Of a DNA stretch of 64,000 nucleotides, positions 21,420-30,315 are shown piece after piece. Both the position numbers and the translations under genes were made by a program. Origin of the DNA: Arcanobacterium bovis (GTDB lineage: Bacteria; Actinomycetota; Actinomycetes; Actinomycetales; Actinomycetaceae); the NCBI RefSeq assembly GCF_004331995.1, contig NZ_SJDT01000003.1, positions 300,117 to 364,116 of the forward strand, read 5' to 3'. The stretch's first letter is position 1. The number at the start of each line of letters is the position of its first letter. Below the pieces are notes generated by a model. The model saw only the letters and a list, made by a program, of their open reading frames with translations, was not told where the DNA came from and searched no databases.

Positions 21420-21887
21420 TCAACATTCGAGCCGCATGACGACGGCGTCGTCGTCCGAATAGTACTTCTTACGCACCGCAATCGCCTCGAAACCGAAGGC
21501 TTCATAGAGCGCTTGGGCACCGGCGTCGGCCTTCCGCACTTCAAGAAATACCCGGTCGGCGGCATGCGCGCGTGGAATCGCGAGCATATATTCGAGCAGC
21601 TCACGAGCAATCCCCCGACGGCGATACCTCACGTCTACACCGATAGTGAGCAATTCGGCGTCAGGACCATGTGAAATACCTGCAACCGCAAGCAAAGCTC
21701 CTTGACTCTGATGCGGCTGCGGTGCGCACACCACGCCAAAATATGAACGATCTGTGGCCTTTAGCTCCTGCTGCCACACCCACTCGGGCCAGGCATCACG
21801 GCCAAAATTCTGCTGGTCGAAACTGGCACAACGTTCCACCCACCCAGCAGGAATCTTGCAAATCTCGCTATTTTCCGGCAGCGCCAT
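21420..21887 (-). CDS. rimI: Ribosomal-protein/peptide-alanine N-acetyltransferase
   Basis: A 155-residue GNAT acetyltransferase: the acetyl-CoA site VDVRYRRRGIARELLEYML, then ADRVFLEVRKADAGAQALYEAFGFEAIAVRKKYY. RimI acetylates ribosomal protein S18; in actinobacteria it is often encoded with tsaB and tsaD. The ATG at 21887 gives MALPENSEI and overlaps the tsaB 3' end by 20 bases. Here tsaD does not follow; only 180 bases of non-coding sequence separate it from sdhC. Confidence 0.88.
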   Translation of the reverse strand: MALPENSEICKIPAGWVERCASFDQQNFGRDAWPEWVWQQELKATDRSYFGVVCAPQPHQSQGALLAVAGISHGPDAELLTIGVDVRYRRRGIARELLEYMLAIPRAHAADRVFLEVRKADAGAQALYEAFGFEAIAVRKKYYSDDDAVVMRLEC

Positions 21888-22581
21888 AGGGATTCTCGGT
21901 CGGTGCAGGTTGCGCGTGCGCTCCACCATGCACGTCTGGCCGGCGCAAATACTGCGGTTCGCTGTCAAAAGTGATATTTTCGCCTGCTTCCGCTCTCGCA
22001 ATTCGCGACAACAGCAAGCGCACCATTACCGACGGCGCACAATCCACCGTCACCCGCTCTGGCAGTACATCTGCATACAAGTTTTCATCTGCACACGCCA
22101 CAATCGCACGATCCTCGCCCAGTTCCTGTACCAAATCGGTAGGCTTGAGCACCCGAACCTCCTTGAGGATTTCGACGTCGTCCGCCCCCATCGCACGAGC
22201 TTGCAGAGCATAGACCTCTTTGCGGCGCGCATCAATCACACCTTCAACAAGATTCAAGCCGGTATCGCAACCTGCCAGCGCCATCACTTCTGCTGAAGAA
22301 ACACCATAAAGCGGAATATCCCACGCTCGCGCCAATGTACGCGCAGTTACAAGCCCCGCACGCAAGCCTGTGAAGGCCGCAGGCCCGGTTCCGACGACGA
22401 TTGCCTCCGGCTTCTCGATGCCTGCCTCTTGCAAAGCTGTTTGCACCATCGGAGCGAGTAGCTCGACGTGGTGGCGCGAATCTGGCGAGCGCAACGCACT
22501 CAATTCCTCAACAACGCCCATGTTTTCATCGCATACACCCACGATCACGTGGTGCGAGGCATCAATTGTCAAGTACTTCAT
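21868..22581 (-). CDS. tsaB: tRNA threonylcarbamoyladenosine biosynthesis protein TsaB
   Basis: Partner of TsaD and TsaE in making t6A37 on ANN-decoding tRNAs. 237 residues with the ASKHA-like N-terminus MKYLTIDASHHVIVGV, HHVELLAPMVQTALQEAG and VVGTGPAAFTGLRAGLVTARTLA. The ATG at 22581 is the conserved family start and overlaps the upstream membrane-protein gene by 20 bases, so translation is coupled. The C-terminus (ENPYGAAGK) is short. Confidence 0.93.
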   Translation of the reverse strand: MKYLTIDASHHVIVGVCDENMGVVEELSALRSPDSRHHVELLAPMVQTALQEAGIEKPEAIVVGTGPAAFTGLRAGLVTARTLARAWDIPLYGVSSAEVMALAGCDTGLNLVEGVIDARRKEVYALQARAMGADDVEILKEVRVLKPTDLVQELGEDRAIVACADENLYADVLPERVTVDCAPSVMVRLLLSRIARAEAGENITFDSEPQYLRRPDVHGGAHAQPAPTENPYGAAGK

Positions 22582-23650
22582 TATCGTGTTCGTCTTCCTC
22601 AATGGTTTTCATGGTTGAGTCGGCAGGTGTGCCAGCACTACTTGTGCCTGATTTTTCGATATCCGCCTTGCGATAGAGCGAAATTTTTCCACCCGAATCT
22701 CGAAAGCGCGTTTTTCGAGGCTTTTTGGTGTGATCTACGATGCTCCACTTGCCAGTTTCCGGGCGGTGAATCCGTTGTTCCTCATCGCTCTTGCGATTTG
22801 CGTGTTCGCTTTGTTCCCAGCGTAACCATATCAAAGATACTGTAACAACTGCCGCAACGAACAGCACAATTAATACGATCTGTAGCGCAGACAAACTCTG
22901 CGTTTTCGAGGCACTAGCAGTAGGCGTCGACGCCGTTTGGCTGGTTCCTATTTCCGTACCGCTGCCAATCAATCGGTCACGTTGAACGAGGAACGTTTCC
23001 AGCGGTATTGCCCCGAGCAAAATCTTTTTCGCAGGTGCGCCCACGGCTGTCACCACCGACTCTTTCACAATGAACCAAGCGTTGAGCAGTTCATCATATA
23101 CGACGGCGCGCGTGGAATCAGAGCTTGCAACAGCTACCGCCAAGTCGGCGTCGCCATAAACGGACTCTTTTGTTACTTTTCCGTCTGCGAAGTTGGCAGC
23201 AACCACTCCCACTGGCTCATTTGTATGGCTAAGCACCGGCGTTACCCAAAAATTCGATTCAGAAATTCCTACCTTGGTGCCTTTAGCTTCAAATTGTGCT
23301 GCCCGAATCGGTTTACCAATCGTATATTGAGCCACTTCTGCAGCGGTAGCTTTCGAAAATTCATCTGGAGCCGAAGCAAGTATCAGTGCCTGTGCATTTT
23401 GGTTGAACCACGTTTCTACATACGCGCTATCGCCACTATCAGCGAAAATGGAAGTCGCTGTTTGCTCCATATGCGTCTTTGCTCCGCCCAACCGCGTTGC
23501 ATCAGAGTCAATCGCAAGGTGCGCCTGCGTCGTCACCTGCTCATGCGCCGTCGCCTGTGCTTGCTCAGCGTAACCCACCGAACCAAGGAAGCTGAGGATC
23601 GGACTGGTCAATACGGCAAGAACCGAAGCATACAAACGGCGCCTGCGCAT
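22562..23650 (-). CDS. Uncharacterised two-TM membrane protein embedded in the tsaE-tsaB operon
   Basis: A 362-residue protein I do not recognise. An N-terminal signal-anchor (RRRRLYASVLAVLTSPILSFLG) is followed by an extracytoplasmic region of about 220 residues (TFIIF-less mixed alpha/beta, with NFWVTPVLSHTNEPVGVVAANF and DELLNAWFIVKESVV). After a TAS-rich linker comes a second membrane helix (ALQIVLIVLFVAAVVTVSLIWL, about 254-276) and an 84-residue charged cytoplasmic tail. The ATG at 23650 lies one base after the tsaE stop, and its own end overlaps tsaB, so it is a fixed member of the operon. Function unknown; context suggests co-expression with t6A and cell-wall genes only. Confidence 0.75.
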   Translation of the reverse strand: MRRRRLYASVLAVLTSPILSFLGSVGYAEQAQATAHEQVTTQAHLAIDSDATRLGGAKTHMEQTATSIFADSGDSAYVETWFNQNAQALILASAPDEFSKATAAEVAQYTIGKPIRAAQFEAKGTKVGISESNFWVTPVLSHTNEPVGVVAANFADGKVTKESVYGDADLAVAVASSDSTRAVVYDELLNAWFIVKESVVTAVGAPAKKILLGAIPLETFLVQRDRLIGSGTEIGTSQTASTPTASASKTQSLSALQIVLIVLFVAAVVTVSLIWLRWEQSEHANRKSDEEQRIHRPETGKWSIVDHTKKPRKTRFRDSGGKISLYRKADIEKSGTSSAGTPADSTMKTIEEDEHDNEVLDN

Positions 23651-23651
23651 A

Positions 23652-24248
23652 TCACAAGCCCTTAACTGAATCGGAAAGTACCTCGTCATCGCCATCGGTT
23701 GCCGCTTCATCTGCTTGCTCTGTTGCAGTAATGAGTTTGGCAACGTCGGCATCAGCTACGAGATCCTTGAGAAACTCATCGCCGCGCGCACCAAACGAGC
23801 GAAGGGAAAGCGTCCTCGGTGCATCCATAAAAAGATCCTCGGGATCCAAACCAGCTTGTGCACCTTCGGGACGCTCAATTGTGATTTCAAGTCTGTCACC
23901 GGAAAGCGTTTCCACCTTGCCAGCTCCCCATTCCACAACCGTTAGTGAAACATCAAGCGAGGTATCGAGATCCAGTGCGTCCAACTCCTCGATTGAACCC
24001 AATCGATAGGCGTCCACATGCACCAAATCCATAGTTGCACCGTGATGGATTTGCGCAATAACGAACGTGGGTGACGATACCTTACCCTTCACCCCAAGAC
24101 CTCGCGCGATACCTTGGGTCATCGTCGTCTTACCTGCGCCAAGGGGGCCGTTGAGCATCACCATATCGCCAGGCTGTGCAAGTCGGCCTAAAGCGGCACC
24201 AACAGCTTGGATGTCAGTTACGAGCGGTACTCGAATCGAAATGTCCAT
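23652..24248 (-). CDS. tsaE: tRNA threonylcarbamoyladenosine biosynthesis ATPase TsaE
   Basis: ATPase that activates the TsaB-TsaD complex. The P-loop is LNGPLGAGKTTMTQGIARGLG (about 33-53), followed by KGKVSSPTFVIAQIHHG, HVDAYRLGSIEELDALDL and VVEWG, all diagnostic. At 198 residues it is about 45 longer than usual; the extra length is an acidic C-terminal tail (after FGARGDEFLKDL). The ATG at 24248 is preferred because GAGGAG is 8 bases upstream; the GTG just before it (24251) is the alternative. Confidence 0.93.
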   Translation of the reverse strand: MDISIRVPLVTDIQAVGAALGRLAQPGDMVMLNGPLGAGKTTMTQGIARGLGVKGKVSSPTFVIAQIHHGATMDLVHVDAYRLGSIEELDALDLDTSLDVSLTVVEWGAGKVETLSGDRLEITIERPEGAQAGLDPEDLFMDAPRTLSLRSFGARGDEFLKDLVADADVAKLITATEQADEAATDGDDEVLSDSVKGL

Positions 24249-24275
24249 CACTACTACTCCTCAGTGAAACTGTAT

Positions 24276-25427
24276 TTAGTCTACGAAATACCGCGGAACC
24301 CGGGTGCCCAAACGAGATACTATTTCGTATCCAATTGTGTCGCAGTGTTGTGCCCAATCGTCGGCCGTGGGAAAGCCGCTGGCAGATGCTCCAAAAAGCG
24401 TAACGGTATCCCCTGCTACTGCTCCTGGTGCCGCCACAACGAACTGATCCATGCACACTCGCCCAATCAACCCGTGGCGCTGCCCGCCGATCACCACTTC
24501 CACGCTATTCGACGCGTGCCGCGGAATTCCATCGGCGTACCCCAGTGGCACAGTTCCCAGTCGCATAGGTTCTTGCGTGGTAGCAGTATGTCCGTAGCTC
24601 ACGCCAGTGCCAGCGGGAACGTCGCGAACCGATACCAAATCCGCTTCTAGCCTCATCACTGGCTCCAAGCCCATCTCTTCGGCGGTGGCTATCTCGGGTG
24701 CAGGGCTCAATCCGTAGAGCATAATTCCTGTGCGCACCATCGAAAAGCGCGTGCGCGGATGCCAGAGCAAACCACCCGAAGCGGCTAAGTGGTGAAATTC
24801 AATGTCAATTCCGGCATCGGCAAAAAGTTCACATGCCCGCTCAAAATCTTCCGTCTGACGTTGCGTCTCAGGCGACTGTAAATCATCGGCAAGTGCCAGA
24901 TGCGACCACAGCCCCACCGTCTCGATCAAACCGCTTTGCGCATATTCGGCTATCATCGGGATAATATCGGGCAACTCTGCGAGAGAGAAACCTCCGCGCG
25001 CCATACCCGTATCTACCTCGATGTGCACCCGCGCACGGATTCCTGATTCATTAGCAGCGAATGCAATTTCATCAAGTGCCCAGCTAGCTCCAACAGAAAG
25101 ATCGATTCCTAATTCGAGGGCTTCCCAAAATGGCGCGCCAGGCTCGGCAATCAATGCGAGCATTCGCCCGCGCTCATGCAAGGCTTTGCGCAATGCAATA
25201 GCCTCGCCAAGTTGTGCAACCGCGAGCCATTCCACGCCAGCGTCGAGTGCCCATTCGCCAATCTTTTCGGCTCCATGACCATAGGCATCAGCTTTGATCA
25301 CCGCCATGATCTGGGCTTCTCCGGCCAACTCTCGCGCTTTGCTTAGGTTATGCTCAAATGCACTACGCGAGATAAGCGCACGCGAAGGAAAATGCGGTTC
25401 TCCGTTGTACGCGTCTTTCAAGCTCAT
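24276..25427 (-). CDS. alr: Alanine racemase
   Basis: PLP enzyme making D-alanine for peptidoglycan. 383 residues. The PLP lysine is in AVIKADAYGHGA (about 38-49), HIEVDTGMARGGF follows, and the catalytic tyrosine is in TGVSYGHTATTQEPMRLGTVPLGYADG. The last strand RVCMDQFVVAAPG belongs to the C-terminal beta domain. The start MSLKDAYNG at 25427 has GGGAGA just upstream and sits one base after the nnrD stop, so the two are coupled. Longer in-frame starts would overlap nnrD. Confidence 0.95.
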   Translation of the reverse strand: MSLKDAYNGEPHFPSRALISRSAFEHNLSKARELAGEAQIMAVIKADAYGHGAEKIGEWALDAGVEWLAVAQLGEAIALRKALHERGRMLALIAEPGAPFWEALELGIDLSVGASWALDEIAFAANESGIRARVHIEVDTGMARGGFSLAELPDIIPMIAEYAQSGLIETVGLWSHLALADDLQSPETQRQTEDFERACELFADAGIDIEFHHLAASGGLLWHPRTRFSMVRTGIMLYGLSPAPEIATAEEMGLEPVMRLEADLVSVRDVPAGTGVSYGHTATTQEPMRLGTVPLGYADGIPRHASNSVEVVIGGQRHGLIGRVCMDQFVVAAPGAVAGDTVTLFGASASGFPTADDWAQHCDTIGYEIVSRLGTRVPRYFVD

Positions 25428-25428
25428 A

Positions 25429-27096
25429 TCATCTCCCGTAGTTGAGAATTTCATCGAGAACATCTGGCAATGAATCGATAATATCGCTTGCAGTGATAGG
25501 AATACCCAATCTGCGCTCGTCGTGTAATTCACGTCTCGCAACGAATCGTGCATCACCGCGCCAGAATGGCGGGTACTTTGATCCTTCGTTCCCGCTTCCC
25601 ATGCCTCTTCCCACGCCTCCCGTTCCCGTTCGCGCGGCACGCTGAGCTGCACGTAAATGCAGATGAACTCCAATAGCCGCGGCTAAGGCAAGATCCTCGT
25701 GGCTCAACACGCAACGAGCGGCAGCGTCGTCGTACTCTTTCTCTCGTTGCGCTTGAAACATCGTGACGACGCCGGCAATCACTCCCGCGAGTACGTCACC
25801 TGCACCTGCAGTACCAGTCCACGCCGGCGCACCACTTTGAGCAAAACAATCTCCATCTGGGGTCACGACGAGGGTTATCGCCCCCTTGAGTACCACACAT
25901 ACGCCAAATTTGCCGGCTGCCAGCTGGGCAAAATGCCGCGGTTTCGCCTCAACCTGAGCGCGAGTAACCTCCTCACCAGCTTTTGTGAGAAGTTGAGCTA
26001 GCTCTCCAGCATGCGGAGTGATAATCGTGGGGTGTTGCTGGGAATCGTCGGATAAAGTGCCGCTGTGCAGCACATCTATCCCACCGGCGTCCACAACCAA
26101 CGGCAGCTGAGCAGGGACTTGATCGAGTAGCTCGCGCACGCCGTCCAATTGTGTAACGCCCGATCCCAGCAATAAGGCTTGCACGCGGCCTGCCACTGTT
26201 ACCACCTCAGGATAACGAGGCACCACCGATCGAACCTCACCCAAATAGCGGATCATGCCAAGGCCAAGTGTACGTGCACCTCCCACGCTGAGCAGCGCAG
26301 CGCCCGGGTATTCTACCGAACCAGTAAAAACTCCCAGCACTCCACGCGTATATTTGTGGTCAGACGACACAGGCACGAACCAATGATCGCGCACATCAGC
26401 GTCTCCCACCGCTCGCAAGCGAGCCGGCTCGCAATGCGCGCCAAACAGTTTAGATTCAAATCCGAGCGAAATGGTTTCCACCTCACCTGCGAGAAATGCC
26501 GCTGGCGGTTCAAGTAAACCAGGCTTGAGGCATCCCATCGTCACTACAAGATCTGCCGGGAGCACGCACTGCGGACTTTCTCCCGAATCAGCGTTCACTC
26601 CCGAGGGCACATCGACTGCCACTACCAGCGGTTTTGCTGGCGATATTCCCGCTTCTTCGGAAAGTATCCGTATCCAGGACGCATAAGGATCGCGCACTGC
26701 CCCTACGGTTCCGATTCCCAAGATTCCGTCAATCCATGTACCGTTCGCGCGTGCGAGCTTGCGCATTGCGGTTTCGTCAGGGTTGCGGACGATTCGCACC
26801 CCTGCTCGCTGAGCTGCCGCAACGCCGTCGTCATGCGCGCGATCCCCGACGACGGCGGTGACCTTCAATCCGCGCCCCGCCAAGGTCACTCCCGCGTAGA
26901 GCGCGTCGCCACCATTATTGCCAGCACCTACCAAGAGCAGCACCGATGAGCCTGGAAGCCGGAAGCCACGGGCTTTAATTGCGCGAATCGTGCACTGCGC
27001 GAGCGCAAATGCTGCTTGTTCCATCAAGGGTACAGAGTCATTAAGAAGCTCCTGTTCAGCCGTTCGCACGGCTTGAACATCAAATGCGTACTCCAT
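25429..27096 (-). CDS. nnrD: Bifunctional NAD(P)HX epimerase / ADP-dependent dehydratase
   Basis: Repairs hydrated NAD(P)H. The 555 residues join two domains. The YjeF_N epimerase domain (about 1-220) has VLLLVGAGNNGGDALYAGVTLAG. The carbohydrate-kinase-like dehydratase domain (about 235-490) has YPGAALLSVGGARTLG, TPHAGELAQLL and the nucleotide loop WTGTAGAGDVLAGV. A C-terminal extension of about 60 residues (GGVGRGMGSGNEG onward) is not part of either domain. The ATG at 27096 (MEYAFDVQAVRTAEQ) has a good GGAGG 5 bases upstream. Usual partner of alr and glmS in actinobacteria. Confidence 0.92.
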   Translation of the reverse strand: MEYAFDVQAVRTAEQELLNDSVPLMEQAAFALAQCTIRAIKARGFRLPGSSVLLLVGAGNNGGDALYAGVTLAGRGLKVTAVVGDRAHDDGVAAAQRAGVRIVRNPDETAMRKLARANGTWIDGILGIGTVGAVRDPYASWIRILSEEAGISPAKPLVVAVDVPSGVNADSGESPQCVLPADLVVTMGCLKPGLLEPPAAFLAGEVETISLGFESKLFGAHCEPARLRAVGDADVRDHWFVPVSSDHKYTRGVLGVFTGSVEYPGAALLSVGGARTLGLGMIRYLGEVRSVVPRYPEVVTVAGRVQALLLGSGVTQLDGVRELLDQVPAQLPLVVDAGGIDVLHSGTLSDDSQQHPTIITPHAGELAQLLTKAGEEVTRAQVEAKPRHFAQLAAGKFGVCVVLKGAITLVVTPDGDCFAQSGAPAWTGTAGAGDVLAGVIAGVVTMFQAQREKEYDDAAARCVLSHEDLALAAAIGVHLHLRAAQRAARTGTGGVGRGMGSGNEGSKYPPFWRGDARFVARRELHDERRLGIPITASDIIDSLPDVLDEILNYGR

Positions 27097-27208
27097 AAAG
27101 CCTCCATTTTCTGCACGCCTTATTCGGTTGTGTTGTTCAGCTTTCGTGCCGTTCAGTTGTCGACTCAACCAGCAGGTGCTATTTGGTTGGCACCAAAGCC
27201 AAAACGTA

Positions 27209-29065
27209 TTATTCGACCGTCACTGCCTTCGCCAAATTGCGTGGCTTATCGACGTCGTAGCCCTTTTGCCGTGCCAACTCACAGGCGAAAATCTGGAGCG
27301 GGATAATCGTCACCAGCGGCATCATGAGAGTTGGCGTTGAGTGCGGAACGCGAATAATCAGCTCTGCAAGGTTGTCAACAGCGGTATCGCCTTCTTCAGC
27401 CACCACGACAACTCGTGCACCGCGCGTCTTGACTTCTTCGAGATTTGAAATCACTTTTGCGTGCAAAAGGGGGCGACGCGGCGTCGGAACGATCACGAAA
27501 ATCGGCAAGTCCTCCTCTACCAGCGCGATTGGTCCATGCTTCAACTCTCCGGCCGCAAAGCCTTCCGCGTGGATATACGCCAGTTCTTTGAGTTTAAGCG
27601 CGCCCTCCAAGGCGATAGGGAATCCGACGTGACGTCCCAAGAACAGCACCGATTCGACGTCGCTCATCTTGCGCGCCAACTCTTTGACGGCGTCCTCCTG
27701 AGCGAGCACCGATTCCATGCGCTGCGGCATCATTGCAAGTTCGTTAAGATATGTGGCCACTTCGTCTGAGTATTTGTTTCCGCGCAACTGCGCCAGATAC
27801 AAGCCAAGCAGATAAGCAGCGGCAATTTGTGCCGAAAAAGCCTTCGTCGAAGCCACTGCGACTTCTGGTCCTGCATGCGTGTAAAGCACCGCATCGGCTT
27901 CGCGCGCAATCGTGGAGCCAAAAACATTGACGATTGCCAGTACTCTTGCACCCTGCTCACGGGCATGGCGCACCGCCATAAGCGTATCCATCGTCTCGCC
28001 AGACTGGGAGATAGCAACCACAAGGGTGCGGGAATTGACCACCGGATCGCGATAGCGGAATTCGTGTGCAAGCTCTACTTCTACCGGAATGCGGCACCAA
28101 TGCTCAATCGCGTATCGCGCCACATGCCCTGCATAAGCTGCTGAACCGCAGGCAATCACGATGATCTTATCGATTGCACGCAAGTCAGCTTCGTCCATTC
28201 TTAGCTCGTCTAAGTGGAGCTCGCCGTTTTTGGTGCGGCGCCCCAAAAGTGTTTCCGCCACAGCGCGCGGCTGTTCGTGAATTTCTTTCTCCATGTAGGT
28301 GTCGAAGCCGTCCGTCATCGCAGCTTCAACATCCCAATTCACTTCATAAGTGCTCGTTTCAACTGGGTTACCAGCAAAATCAGTGACTGCAATCGAATCA
28401 GCTGTGAGCACCACGATTTGGTCTTGATCAATCGCCATCGCCTGCCGCGTGTAGCCAACGAATGCTGCCACGTCCGAGCCGAGGAAGTTCTCTCCATCTC
28501 CAATGCCGACGACGAGCGGAGAGTTGCGGCGGGCTGCCAGTATTTTCCCTGGTTCTTGGTGCGCGATCGCCACTAATGCGAACGAACCCTCAAGAAGATT
28601 TACCACTTCACGCATCGCAATTTCTAAATCTTTATGCTCGGCGTACGCCTTGCCAAGCAGATGCGCCACAATTTCCGAATCCGTCTCAGATAAGAACGTC
28701 GATCCAGCGGCAAGCAACTGTTCGCGCAGTTCTTGATGGTTTTCTACGATGCCATTGTGAACGATGGTAATCTCTCCATCGGGCGAGCAATGAGGATGAG
28801 CATTGGCATCGCTCGGGGAACCGTGCGTTGCCCAGCGCGTGTGCCCGATAGCACTGTGTGCCTGCGGTATTGCAGATTTTTCTAACAGTTCGTTGAGATT
28901 TTCAACGCGTCCTGCCTTTTTCCGTACCGTAATGCCAGAATCCGCCGCGAGCGCGATTCCAGCAGAATCATAGCCGCGGTATTCCAACCGGGTAAGACCT
29001 TCAATCACAACATCCAGAGCCTTTGACGAGCTCTGGGAACCTACATATCCAACAATTCCACACAT
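27209..29065 (-). CDS. glmS: Glutamine-fructose-6-phosphate aminotransferase (isomerizing)
   Basis: Makes glucosamine-6-phosphate, first step to UDP-GlcNAc. 618 residues. The N-terminal nucleophile glutaminase begins CGIVGYVG (Cys2 after Met removal) with GHTRWATHG and HNGIVENH. Two SIS domains follow (IIVIACGSAAYAGHVARYAIE; ISQSGETMDT; FLGRHVGFPIALEGALKLKE). The C-terminus is NLAKAVTVE. Together with glmM 1.2 kb away it supplies the same pathway. No glmS ribozyme core was recognised upstream. Confidence 0.97.
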   Translation of the reverse strand: MCGIVGYVGSQSSSKALDVVIEGLTRLEYRGYDSAGIALAADSGITVRKKAGRVENLNELLEKSAIPQAHSAIGHTRWATHGSPSDANAHPHCSPDGEITIVHNGIVENHQELREQLLAAGSTFLSETDSEIVAHLLGKAYAEHKDLEIAMREVVNLLEGSFALVAIAHQEPGKILAARRNSPLVVGIGDGENFLGSDVAAFVGYTRQAMAIDQDQIVVLTADSIAVTDFAGNPVETSTYEVNWDVEAAMTDGFDTYMEKEIHEQPRAVAETLLGRRTKNGELHLDELRMDEADLRAIDKIIVIACGSAAYAGHVARYAIEHWCRIPVEVELAHEFRYRDPVVNSRTLVVAISQSGETMDTLMAVRHAREQGARVLAIVNVFGSTIAREADAVLYTHAGPEVAVASTKAFSAQIAAAYLLGLYLAQLRGNKYSDEVATYLNELAMMPQRMESVLAQEDAVKELARKMSDVESVLFLGRHVGFPIALEGALKLKELAYIHAEGFAAGELKHGPIALVEEDLPIFVIVPTPRRPLLHAKVISNLEEVKTRGARVVVVAEEGDTAVDNLAELIIRVPHSTPTLMMPLVTIIPLQIFACELARQKGYDVDKPRNLAKAVTVE

Positions 29066-29311
29066 ACCTTTAAGACTAACGCATTGAGCAGTGGCTCCAA
29101 AGCAGGACTCTCACGAAGCGAACGAAACCTGCGAGAGCGAAAGGAAGCCACCGGCATCGATACCCGCATCGCAGCGGCGCGCAAACGTAACGAAACAGAC
29201 AACTCGGACGTAACGTAACGCCGTCATCCTGCGAAGGACACGGAAGCCACCGACGCCGCCAGACGAAGATAAAACTTGGTTGCCGAGCGAAATACTGGAA
29301 AACTAGTGGGC

Positions 29312-30277
29312 ATGAATTCTTTTTCCACTTCGAGTGCTGCGGCGGTGCCCTCGCCTTATGTGTCGATTCCCAGTGCACAATGGCGCAAACTCGCTGAGAC
29401 TACCGAATTACCACTCAGCGACCACGATATTCGCAATCTTGCCAGTTTGGGCGATCCGGTAGATCTCGCCGAAGTGGATGCAATTTATCGGCCATTATCT
29501 GCGCTGATACAGATGTATGCGCGGCGCACCATGCACCTTCTCGCCGAAGAAAATGCATTTTTAAACCGCGCCGACACCAAAACTCCATGGATCATCGGAA
29601 TTGCAGGCTCAGTTGCCGTTGGAAAATCGACAGCAGCTCGCCTCCTTCAAGAGCTCATGAAACGGTGGGAGCAGACGCCGAACGTAGATTTAATCACCAC
29701 CGACGGCTTCCTATTGCCCAACACCCAGCTTGAGCAGCAAGGCATCATGCACCGCAAGGGGTTTCCAGAGTCGTATGATCGGCATGGCTTGATCAACCTA
29801 CTCTCGGCGGTCAAAGCAGGAAAGCGCAATCTCAAGGTACCGATATACGACCACGTCACATACGATATTGTGCCCGGCGAATTTCTCACCATCGACCAAC
29901 CCGATATTCTCATCGTCGAAGGTCTGAATGTGTTACAGCCTCCGCGCCTTTCTTCCACCGACGGCGAATTTCGTGCGGTCTCAGACTACTTTGATTTCTC
30001 GATTTACCTCGATGCCAGCGAAAACAGCCTCGAAAAATGGTATATCGAGCGCTTCCGCAAGCTACGTTCCACCGCATTCGCCGACGATCGCTCATTCTTC
30101 AAGAACTACATGCATTTGACGGACGCGGAAGCCGACCAACTGGCGCGAGATATCTGGAAAAGCATCAACCTTCCCAACCTGCGCGAAAATATCGCGCCCA
30201 CCCGCACCCGCGCCACAGTGATTCTCCACAAGAACGACGATCACGTGATCAACGAGATAATGCTTCGCAAGCTATAA
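29312..30277 (+). CDS. coaA: Pantothenate kinase, type I
   Basis: First step of coenzyme A synthesis. 321 residues. The P-loop is IGIAGSVAVGKSTAARLLQEL. DLITTDGFLLPN, MHRKGFPESYD and IVEGLNVLQ are all characteristic of bacterial CoaA, and the C-terminus NDDHVINEIMLRKL is intact. The ATG at 29312 (MNSFSTSSAA) is used; an in-frame start at 29276 has no good ribosome binding site. Convergent with glmM, whose stop is only 16 bases away. Confidence 0.95.
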   Translation: MNSFSTSSAAAVPSPYVSIPSAQWRKLAETTELPLSDHDIRNLASLGDPVDLAEVDAIYRPLSALIQMYARRTMHLLAEENAFLNRADTKTPWIIGIAGSVAVGKSTAARLLQELMKRWEQTPNVDLITTDGFLLPNTQLEQQGIMHRKGFPESYDRHGLINLLSAVKAGKRNLKVPIYDHVTYDIVPGEFLTIDQPDILIVEGLNVLQPPRLSSTDGEFRAVSDYFDFSIYLDASENSLEKWYIERFRKLRSTAFADDRSFFKNYMHLTDAEADQLARDIWKSINLPNLRENIAPTRTRATVILHKNDDHVINEIMLRKL

Positions 30278-30315
30278 GCTGAGCGTGTACTTCCTATAAG
30301 CTGAGCTTGTTCTTC
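30272..30315. repeat. 22-bp tandem duplication across the coaA/glmM stop codons
   Basis: Two adjacent copies (30272-30293 and 30294-30315), both beginning CTATAAGCTGAGC, differ at 2 of 22 positions. The first supplies the coaA stop, the second encodes the last residues and stop of glmM on the other strand. Confidence 0.7.

Noticed and set aside
27097..27208. glmS ribozyme or amino-sugar riboswitch near glmS
   Set aside because: The gap is downstream of glmS, and the upstream region (29066-29311) shows none of the conserved ribozyme core.
29076..29378. Minus-strand ORF upstream of glmS
   Set aside because: Overlaps the start of coaA on the other strand, cysteine/arginine-rich with no domain or ribosome binding site.
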